Source: an uncultured Oscillospiraceae bacterium (GTDB lineage Bacteria; Bacillota; Clostridia; Oscillospirales; Ruminococcaceae). Taken from it: a stretch of DNA of 36,083 nt. The notes below the pieces were generated by a model that was not told where the DNA came from, made no database searches, and saw only the letters and a list, made by a program, of their open reading frames with translations. The stretch's first letter is position 1. Every line of letters starts with the position of its first letter. Of the stretch, positions 7,646 through 13,940 are shown piece by piece. The position numbers were made by a program, and so were the translations under genes. The stretch spans positions 1-36,083 of the forward strand of contig CAKSPU010000026.1 of the NCBI GenBank assembly GCA_934486875.1, written 5' to 3'.

Positions 7646-9022
7646 TTATATCATCTGCTCGGGGTGGAACACCTCGTCAAATTTTTCAGCTGTGAGGAAA
7701 CCAAGCTCCACGCAGGCTTCCTTAAGGGAAATGTTGTCCTTGAATGCCTTCTTTGCAGTTTTTGCTGCATTCTCATAACCGATATAGGGGTTAAGAGCTG
7801 TAACGAGCATAAGGGAGTTGTGAAGATTGTGGTGCATCTTCTCCTTGTTAGCCTTGATTCCGACAGCGCAGTTTTTGTTGAAGGAAGTGATGGACTCAGC
7901 AAGAAGTCTTGCGGACTGGAGGAAGTTGTATGCGCAAACGGGCATAAATACGTTGAGCTCAAAATTGCCCTGGCTTGCAGCCATACCAACTGCAACGTCA
8001 TTGCCCATTACCTGAACGGCAACCATTGTTACCTGCTCGCACTGAGTGGGGTTTACCTTGCCGGGCATAATGGAGGAGCCGGGCTCATTTTCGGGAATGG
8101 TGATCTCGCCGAGACCGTCTCTGGGTCCGCTGGCAAGCCATCTGACATCGTTTGCGATCTTCATCATATCGGCAGCGAGAGCCTTAAGAGCGCCGTGAGC
8201 GAATACGATCTCGTCCTTGCTGGTAAGAGCGTGGAACTTGTTGGGAGCAGTCCTGAAATCCTTGCCTGTGAGCTCTGAAACAGCCTCTGCAACCTTTACA
8301 TCAAAGCCCTTGGGGGTGTTGAGACCTGTTCCGACAGCAGTACCGCCGAGAGCAAGCTCTTTAAGCTCGGGAAGAGCGATCTCAAGGAGTTTCTTATCCT
8401 TTTCAAGAGAAGAACGCCAGCCGCTGATCTCCTGAGAGAATGCGATAGGTGTAGCGTCCTGGAGGTGAGTTCTTCCGCTCTTGACGATGCCCTGGTGCTC
8501 TTCTTCAAGGCGCTTGAAGGTAGCGATAAGCTCGTCCACTGCGGGGATAACCTTGTCCTCAATGGCAATAACAGCGGAAATGTGCATTGCTGTGGGGAAG
8601 GTATCGTTTGAGGACTGGCTCATATTGATGTCATCATTGGGGTGGAGGAGCTTGCTTCCTGCGATTTCATTTCCTCTGTTTGCGATGACCTCGTTTGCGT
8701 TCATATTGGACTGAGTTCCGCTTCCTGTCTGCCAAACAACGAGGGGGAAGTGGTCATTGAGGCTTCCGCTGATAACCTCGTCGCAAGCCTTGGAGATAGC
8801 GGCAAGCTTTTCATCAGTCATCTTTTCGGGCTTAAGAGAGTGGTTTGCCATAGCAGCAGCCTTTTTGAGGTAGCCGAAAGCCTTGGTGATCTCTCTGGGC
8901 ATAGTTTCAATGCCTACGCCGATGAGGAAATTCTCGTGGCTTCTTTCGGTCTGAGCTGCCCAGTACTTGTCGGCAGGGACCTTGACTTCGCCCATAGAAT
9001 CGTGTTCGATACGGTATTCCAT
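7646..9022 (-). CDS. fumC: Class II fumarate hydratase
   Basis: This 458-residue enzyme interconverts malate and fumarate without an iron-sulfur cluster. The superfamily signature [11 protein letters not shown] is at 315-325, the [11 protein letters not shown] loop with the conserved His186 at 182-192, and [14 protein letters not shown] at 103-116. Length is as usual for the family. Aspartate ammonia-lyase is the main alternative, but the start ([13 protein letters not shown]...W.AQTERS) and [10 protein letters not shown] are fumarase-like. It has an AAAGGAG site 10 nt before ATG. It is the first gene of the tight Hdr-Flx-Frd run and lies 100 bp after the dehydrogenase gene, so it would feed fumarate to the terminal reductase. 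Confidence 0.93.
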   Translation of the reverse strand: MEYRIEHDSMGEVKVPADKYWAAQTERSHENFLIGVGIETMPREITKAFGYLKKAAAMANHSLKPEKMTDEKLAAISKACDEVISGSLNDHFPLVVWQTGSGTQSNMNANEVIANRGNEIAGSKLLHPNDDINMSQSSNDTFPTAMHISAVIAIEDKVIPAVDELIATFKRLEEEHQGIVKSGRTHLQDATPIAFSQEISGWRSSLEKDKKLLEIALPELKELALGGTAVGTGLNTPKGFDVKVAEAVSELTGKDFRTAPNKFHALTSKDEIVFAHGALKALAADMMKIANDVRWLASGPRDGLGEITIPENEPGSSIMPGKVNPTQCEQVTMVAVQVMGNDVAVGMAASQGNFELNVFMPVCAYNFLQSARLLAESITSFNKNCAVGIKANKEKMHHNLHNSLMLVTALNPYIGYENAAKTAKKAFKDNISLKEACVELGFLTAEKFDEVFHPEQMI

Positions 9023-9070
9023 TGGTTATGTACTCCTTTATGTAAAGATTAATTTTAAACATATCTATAC

Positions 9071-9117
9071 ATAACTTATGGCGGCAGTTATATGCAGACT
9101 GCCGCCTGTTAAGTTAT
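9071..9117 (-). terminator. Hairpin between mdh and fumC: weak terminator or mRNA processing/attenuation site
   Basis: An inverted repeat with a perfect inner stem GGCGGCAGT/ACTGCCGCC and an outer arm ATAACTTA/TAAGTTAT encloses a 9-nt loop. On the minus strand it follows the dehydrogenase stop by 5 bp. No clean U-tract follows, so partial termination or a processing site that sets different mdh and fumC levels is as likely as a full terminator. I see no good separate promoter between it and fumC. Confidence 0.5.
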
Positions 9118-9122
9118 AGGGC

Positions 9123-10064
9123 TCAGAACTGGATGTTCCTGATAACGTCCTTAAGACAGTCAGCACTGTGTCTGAGCTTAGCAACTTCCTCATCTGTAAG
9201 AGGAACATTGAGCTTGCTCTCAACGCCGTCTCTGCCGATAACTGTCAGTGTGCTGAGACATACATCGCTGATGCCGTATTCGCCGTTCATCATTGTTGAA
9301 ACGGTGAGGTTGGTGTCAATGCCGCTGAAGAGACATTTGCAGATATGACATACGGAGATAGCGATAGCGTAGAAGGTAGCACCCTTGTTGGCAATGATCT
9401 TTCCGCCGGACTTTCTTGCATATTCCTCGATAGCAGCGTAATCAACTACAGGACGCTTGTCCTCGGGAAGACATGCGATGTACTGCTCGATGGGAATGCT
9501 GGAGATGTTTGCGAGGGACCAGGGCACAAAGGAAGAATCGCCGTGCTCACCGAAAACGTAAGCGTGAACGTTCTGGTGGCTGATGTTGAAGGTCTCTGCA
9601 AGACCTGTGCGGAGACGGATGCTGTCGAGAGTAGTACCCGAACCGATGATATGGTTAGCGGGAAGACCGGAGGTCTTGTAGAACTGGTAGGTAAGAATGT
9701 CGATAGGGTTGCTTACGATGATATAGATAGCGTTGGGGGCATACTTTACTATCTGAGGGATAATAGACTTTGTGATGTTAACGTTTGTCTGGGCAAGCTC
9801 GAGACGAGACTGACCGGGCTTTCTTGCAACGCCGGAGGTAAGAATAACAACGTCAGAATCCTTAGCGTCCTCGTATGTGCCTGCATAAATGGAGCAGGGG
9901 GAGCAGAAGGGAACACCCTGAACGATATCCATAGCCTCGCCGTGAGCCTTGTTGTCGTTGATATCAACAAGAACGATCTCGGAAGCTATGCCGTCAACGA
10001 CCATAGTATAGGCAATAGTGGAGCCGACGCTGCCTGCGCCGATAATAGTGACTTTGTTGCTCAT
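9123..10064 (-). CDS. LDH/MDH-family dehydrogenase, predicted malate dehydrogenase on an LDH scaffold
   Basis: This 313-residue NAD-dependent 2-hydroxyacid dehydrogenase has the Rossmann motif GAGSVG at 9-14 and Asp34 for NAD. The catalytic set Asp146, Arg149 and His173 lies in LDSIRLR and GEHGDS. Overall the sequence looks like bacterial L-lactate dehydrogenase (SNPIDILTY, GSGTTLD, GATFYAIA). At the substrate-specificity position, where lactate dehydrogenases have Gln (conventional residue 102, in NQKPGETR), this protein has Arg81 in ARKPGQSR, as in malate dehydrogenases. The Gln-to-Arg swap at this place is known to convert lactate to malate dehydrogenase specificity. With fumarase next door I predict oxaloacetate reduction to malate. 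Automatic annotation would probably say lactate dehydrogenase. It has its own promoter with a Rex-like operator upstream. Confidence 0.85.
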   Translation of the reverse strand: MSNKVTIIGAGSVGSTIAYTMVVDGIASEIVLVDINDNKAHGEAMDIVQGVPFCSPCSIYAGTYEDAKDSDVVILTSGVARKPGQSRLELAQTNVNITKSIIPQIVKYAPNAIYIIVSNPIDILTYQFYKTSGLPANHIIGSGTTLDSIRLRTGLAETFNISHQNVHAYVFGEHGDSSFVPWSLANISSIPIEQYIACLPEDKRPVVDYAAIEEYARKSGGKIIANKGATFYAIAISVCHICKCLFSGIDTNLTVSTMMNGEYGISDVCLSTLTVIGRDGVESKLNVPLTDEEVAKLRHSADCLKDVIRNIQF

Positions 10065-10197
10065 AAATCATTTCCCGCTTTCTGTGAGTATTTTTTTGTG
10101 CGATCGGAAGTTCGTTCGCAGACTTGTAATTTGCGAAGATCCTGCCCCTGTGATCACCTGATTTCAGACAAAAAGACAGAATTTTCTCGTTATATCT

Positions 10198-10226
10198 ATT
10201 CTAACACACCTGCGAAAAAAAATCAA
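10198..10226 (-). promoter_or_regulatory. Sigma-A type promoter for the malate dehydrogenase gene
   Basis: Read on the minus strand, a -35 box TTGATT (10221-10226) is separated by 17 bp from an extended -10 box TGTTAGAAT (hexamer at 10198-10203). It predicts a start near 10191 and a leader of about 125 nt. A second, weaker set (TTGTTA, 17 bp, TATTTT) lies further upstream with its -35 box inside the Rex-like site. Confidence 0.65.
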
Positions 10227-10251
10227 GAGAAAAAACACATAAAATATGCAC

Positions 10252-10269
10252 TTGTCAAAAATTTAACAA
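10252..10269. promoter_or_regulatory. Rex-like redox operator upstream of mdh
   Basis: TTGTCAAAAATTTAACAA matches the Firmicute Rex consensus TTGTTAA-N4-TTAACAA at every fixed position but one (C for T). Rex represses fermentation and NADH-reoxidation genes until NADH rises. The site is 26 bp upstream of the better mdh promoter and covers the -35 box of a weaker one. No rex gene is in the window, so binding is inferred from the motif only. Confidence 0.6.
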
Positions 10270-10545
10270 ACTGCATAGCAGAATGTAACATATTTAACAG
10301 TTTTAGCAGCTGCTAACTCCGCAAAATGATGATAACAAACAAAATTGCAGGGGGAATTGACTGCATTTTTCTGACATTTAATGTCAATTCTTTGCCGGAA
10401 TAATGCGTAAAATCACTGTGCGGAAACGTTTAATAATATATATTATAGCACTAATGTTCTAAAATTTCAACCAATAAATATAAATTTTCTGTTAATTTCA
10501 TAGACTTGTTTTTACGCTCTCTTTACGCTTTGTGCCTTATCAACC

Positions 10546-10604
10546 TTGACAATTGCAGTGAAATGGTATAGAATGTACATATGAGTCACAGGTGTTTTTG
10601 TGAC
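10546..10604 (+). promoter_or_regulatory. trkA promoter with an inverted repeat at the start point
   Basis: The -35 box TTGACA (10546-10551) and -10 box TAGAAT (10569-10574) are 17 bp apart. Just downstream, around the expected start at 10581, lies GTCACA-8 bp-TGTGAC (10585-10604), which could be an operator or an RNA hairpin ahead of the AAAGGAG site. Confidence 0.7.
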
Positions 10605-10623
10605 ATAACAAAGGAGCTGCATT

Positions 10624-11985
10624 ATGGATATAATCATCGTCGGCTGCGGAAAGGTCGGACAGACCCTTGCAGTCCAGCTTAACAACGACGGAAACAACAT
10701 TACGGTAATCGACCTCAGCGCCCCAAAGGTGAACGAGGTCATCAGCCGCCACGATATTATGGGCGTGGTGGGAAACGGCGCAACACAGCATATCCAGCGG
10801 GAGGCAGGCGTTGACAAAGCCGACCTGCTCATAGCCGTTACAGGCTCTGACGAGCTCAATCTTCTCTGCTGTCTTATCGCCAAAAAAGCCGGCAACTGCC
10901 ATACCATTGCCCGTGTAAGAAACCCGCAGTACAGTTCGGAAGCCCGCTTTTTAAAGGACGAGCTGGGTCTTGCAATGATAATAAATCCCGAGTATGAGTC
11001 GGCGCAGCACATTGCCCGGATACTGAGATTTCCATCAGCCATTAAAATCGATACCTTTGCCAAGGGCAGGGTGGAGCTTATAAAGTTCCGTCTCCCCGAG
11101 GGCAGCCCCCTTGTGGATATGGCTGTCAAGGAAGTGGTCACAAAGCTCAGATGCGATGTCCTCATCTGCACCATCGAGCGTGACGGCGAAGCATACATAG
11201 CAAACGGTGATTTCGTTTTCCGTGAAAAGGACGTTATCTCCGTTGTGGCTTCTCCGAGAAAGGCAAATGATTTCTTTAATAAAATAAAGTATAAAATGCG
11301 TTCCGTAAGGGACGTTATGGTGGTCGGCGGCGGCGAGATAACCCATTATCTTGCGGATATCCTCCTCCGCTCCGATATTGCTGTAAAGGTCATCGAGAAA
11401 GACCTTAAGACCTGCGAGGATATGTGTACCACTCTCCCCGATGTCACGGTCATAAACGGCGACGCAGTGGATCAGGAGATACTTCTTGAAGAGGGACTTG
11501 AAAACACCGACGGCTTTGTGGCACTCACAAATCTTGATGAGGAAAATATCCTCCTGTCCCTTTTTGCAAAAAATAAGAGCAAGGGCAAGCTCATCACCAA
11601 AATAAACCGTATCGACTTTGACGAGGTGGTAAATCAGCTTGACCTTGACACTATAATCTATCCCAAGCACATTACCGCCGAAAGCATCGTCCGCTACGTC
11701 AGGGCGATGAAAAACACTATCGGCAGCAACGTTGAGACCCTTTACAGCGTTATCAAGGACAAGGTCGAGGCGGCGGAGTTCATCATCAAGGAGCAGTCGC
11801 CAATTGTTGGCATACCCCTCAGCGAGCTCAGCTTCAAGAAAAATGTCCTTGTTGCGGCGATACTCCGTGACCGAAAGGTCATTATCCCCAGAGGTCACGA
11901 TGAATTTATGCCGGGAGATGCCGTGGTCATCGTTTCCGAGATAATGGCGCTCCACGATATCACCGATGTTCTGAAAAAGGGGTGA
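10624..11985 (+). CDS. trkA: Potassium uptake regulator TrkA with two RCK units
   Basis: This 453-residue cytoplasmic NAD(H)-binding gating subunit of the Trk/Ktr potassium channel is encoded in front of its channel partner. Two RCK_N-RCK_C units are visible. The first begins with MDIIIVGCGKVGQTLA, and the second begins near residue 236 with VMVVGGGEITHYLA. The C-terminal part of the second unit ends with a typical TrkA_C fold (SELSFKKNVLVAAILRDR, PGDAVVIVS). The full length of about 450 residues matches the two-unit TrkA type rather than the one-unit KtrA type. It is followed by trkH after 11 bp. Confidence 0.94.
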   Translation: MDIIIVGCGKVGQTLAVQLNNDGNNITVIDLSAPKVNEVISRHDIMGVVGNGATQHIQREAGVDKADLLIAVTGSDELNLLCCLIAKKAGNCHTIARVRNPQYSSEARFLKDELGLAMIINPEYESAQHIARILRFPSAIKIDTFAKGRVELIKFRLPEGSPLVDMAVKEVVTKLRCDVLICTIERDGEAYIANGDFVFREKDVISVVASPRKANDFFNKIKYKMRSVRDVMVVGGGEITHYLADILLRSDIAVKVIEKDLKTCEDMCTTLPDVTVINGDAVDQEILLEEGLENTDGFVALTNLDEENILLSLFAKNKSKGKLITKINRIDFDEVVNQLDLDTIIYPKHITAESIVRYVRAMKNTIGSNVETLYSVIKDKVEAAEFIIKEQSPIVGIPLSELSFKKNVLVAAILRDRKVIIPRGHDEFMPGDAVVIVSEIMALHDITDVLKKG

Positions 11986-11996
11986 GCTGAGGACAT

Positions 11997-13430
11997 ATGA
12001 ACTTTCGTATGATAAAATATTTCCTCGGCTGGATACTTGTTTTCGAGACAATGTTCCTGCTTATCCCCCTTGTGACCGCTGTTATCTACGGCGAGCACTG
12101 CTTTTTCGCCATACTTCTGTCAATGGCAGTCTGCCTTGCGGCAGGGGGGCTGCTTATACTGAAAAAGCCCAAAAACACGGAGCTGTATTCCCGTGAGGGC
12201 TTTGTTATCGTTTCGATGAGCTGGATAGTGCTCAGTCTTTTCGGCTGCCTGCCCTTTGTATTTTCGGGAGCTATCCCAAGCTTTATCGACGCACTTTTTG
12301 AAACGGTCTCGGGCTTTACCACCACAGGAGCAAGCATTCTTGCAGAGGTGGAGCATCTTCCGAAAGCAATTCTCATCTGGCGCAGCTTCACCCACTGGGT
12401 AGGCGGAATGGGTGTGCTTGTGTTTATAATGGCATTTATCCCCCTGAGCGGCGGGCAAAATATCCACATTATGAAAGCGGAGAGCCCCGGTCCGTCGGTA
12501 AGCAAGCTTGTGCCGAGGGTAAAGACCACGGCACTGATACTTTATTCCATTTATTTCGTTCTGACCCTCATTGAATTTGTTCTCCTGCTTTTCGGCGGAA
12601 TGAGCGTGTTTGAAGCTCTGAACACCGCCCTTGCCACAGCGGGAACAGGCGGCTTCGGCATTAAAAATGACAGTATGGCAAGCTATTCGCCTTACATTCA
12701 GATAGTCGTGACGATATTTATGCTGATGTTCGGCATAAATTTCAGCTCCTATTATTTTATCCTTACAGGCAGGATAAAGGAAGCCTTCAACAAGGAGATA
12801 AGAGTCTATTTCGGTATAATTTTCTTTGCGGTCGCCATTATCACATTTAATCTCAGAGGCTTTTATGATACCTTCGGCGACACTCTCAGAAACGTGTCAT
12901 TCACCGTTGCCTCAATAATCTCCACCACAGGCTATTCCACCGTTGATTTTGACCTCTGGCCCCAGCTTTCCAAGACGATAATCGTGCTGCTTATGCTTAC
13001 GGGAAGCTGTGCTGGAAGCACCAGCGGCGGCATCAAGGTAACGAGAATAATAATTCTTTTCAAAGGCCTTGCCAAGGAACTTGAGGTAATGATACACCCA
13101 AAGCAGCTCAAAAAAATAACAATGGATTCCAAGCCCATAGAGCACGAGGTCGTCCGCTCGGTAAACAGCTATCTTGTCTGCTACGTGCTTTTGTTTATGG
13201 CATCGGCTGCGGTGATTTCCATTGACGGTCACGATCTTATAACCAATTTTACAGCCGTCAGTGCCGCCATAAATAACATCGGTCCCGGACTTGAAGCGGT
13301 CGGACCCTCACGTAATTTCGGCTTTTTCTCCGCTCCCTCCAAGCTTGTGCTTATTTTTGATATGCTTGCGGGCAGACTGGAGCTTTTCCCGATGCTCCTG
13401 CTGTTTTCAAAGGCAACGTGGAAAAAGTGA
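11997..13430 (+). CDS. trkH: Potassium channel subunit TrkH
   Basis: This 477-residue integral membrane protein is the K+-conducting partner of TrkA. Hydrophobic segments run through its length. The four pore-loop regions can be followed: TTTGASIL near residue 105, TAGTGGFG near 217, STTGYSTVDF near 308 and the last near INNIGPGLEAVG at 425. SCAGSTSGGIK near 340 lies in the region that gates the pore in TrkH structures. Its stop codon overlaps the next ATG by one base. Confidence 0.94.
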   Translation: MNFRMIKYFLGWILVFETMFLLIPLVTAVIYGEHCFFAILLSMAVCLAAGGLLILKKPKNTELYSREGFVIVSMSWIVLSLFGCLPFVFSGAIPSFIDALFETVSGFTTTGASILAEVEHLPKAILIWRSFTHWVGGMGVLVFIMAFIPLSGGQNIHIMKAESPGPSVSKLVPRVKTTALILYSIYFVLTLIEFVLLLFGGMSVFEALNTALATAGTGGFGIKNDSMASYSPYIQIVVTIFMLMFGINFSSYYFILTGRIKEAFNKEIRVYFGIIFFAVAIITFNLRGFYDTFGDTLRNVSFTVASIISTTGYSTVDFDLWPQLSKTIIVLLMLTGSCAGSTSGGIKVTRIIILFKGLAKELEVMIHPKQLKKITMDSKPIEHEVVRSVNSYLVCYVLLFMASAAVISIDGHDLITNFTAVSAAINNIGPGLEAVGPSRNFGFFSAPSKLVLIFDMLAGRLELFPMLLLFSKATWKK

Positions 13431-13738
13431 TGAAAGAGTTTGTTTTATCCCGAAATTTCCTTATCGGTGTGCTTATATATTTTCTTGTCATAAGCTTTTA
13501 CAGCATTATGCTGACCTGTTCAGACAAGCGCCTTGCGAAAAAAGGGGGCAGGCGTGTGCCTGAGAAAAAGCTGTTCGGAGCGGCGCTTCTCGGGGGAGCT
13601 CCGGCAATGTACATCACAATGAGGTCAATTAGGCACAAGACCCTCCACAAGCGGTTTATGATAGGACTTCCCGTTATGATCCTTTTGCAGACAGCCGCTG
13701 TGGTTTTTACGGTCATAAAAATATTGGAGCTAATATAA
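13430..13738 (+). CDS. DUF1294 small membrane protein
   Basis: This 102-residue protein has three hydrophobic segments and the DUF1294 signature: DKRLAKKGGRRVPEKKL, then a LLGGAP segment, then RHKTLHKRF. The family has no firm function. I start it at the ATG that shares one base with the trkH stop (TGATG). A GTG 12 bp upstream is open in frame but has no ribosome site. Translational coupling to trkH suggests co-expression with potassium uptake, which does not prove a functional link. Confidence 0.8.
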   Translation: MKEFVLSRNFLIGVLIYFLVISFYSIMLTCSDKRLAKKGGRRVPEKKLFGAALLGGAPAMYITMRSIRHKTLHKRFMIGLPVMILLQTAAVVFTVIKILELI

Positions 13739-13896
13739 TACTAATTCTCGCTCAACCTATAGACAAACTCTCGGCTATAATAAGTTCATTCTGCGTCAAG
13801 CTCCCTTGTCAGGCGACAGCCTGTCTGCGGTCGCTTTCCTTGACTGAACTTATTCTATCTGTCGATTTTGTCTATAGAACGATCGAGAATTAGTAT
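13738..13896. repeat. 159-bp imperfect inverted repeat, MITE-like element or long hairpin
   Basis: The ends are exact inverted copies, ATACTAATTCTCG (13738-13750) and its complement (13884-13896). Further paired blocks are CTATAGACAAA (13757-13767 with 13867-13877), AATAAGTTCA (13779-13788 with 13845-13854) and TCAAG (13796-13800 with 13839-13843). The centre (13801-13838) has its own small inverted repeats (CAGGC/GCCTG, GCGAC/GTCGC). No ORF is inside. It lies between two convergent genes, touching the DUF1294 stop codon, as expected for a non-autonomous mobile element in a permissive site. Confidence 0.7.
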
Positions 13897-13897
13897 A

Positions 13898-13940
13898 AAA
13901 CAGCCCGTTCGGTATCACATCGAACGGGCTGTTTATTTTT
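13898..13940. terminator. Bidirectional intrinsic terminator
   Basis: A perfect 14-bp stem AAACAGCCCGTTCG pairs across a 9-nt loop with its complement (13921-13934). ATTTTT follows on the plus strand and TTTTATA on the minus strand. It serves the convergent trkAH-DUF1294 and FtsX-permease transcripts. Confidence 0.9.

Larger units (their letters stand above)
10065..10623. other. Divergent regulatory intergenic region between mdh and trkA
   Basis: No gene is seen in these 559 bp. They hold the mdh promoter and Rex-like site, a TTCGCA/TGCGAA hairpin in the mdh leader (about 10114-10136), and a perfect 14-bp palindrome TTAGCAGCTGCTAA (10303-10316). A second palindrome TGACATTTAATGTCA lies at 10372-10386. 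An AT-rich stretch (10426-10500) and the trkA promoter follow. The two palindromes are likely binding sites for unknown regulators. Confidence 0.6.

Noticed and set aside
9123..10064. Plain L-lactate dehydrogenase
   Set aside because: Arg instead of Gln at the substrate-specificity position and the fumarase neighbour favour malate dehydrogenase.
11035..12051. A 338-codon minus-strand open frame across trkA
   Set aside because: Antisense of trkA; the frame bias of the real gene keeps the other strand open.
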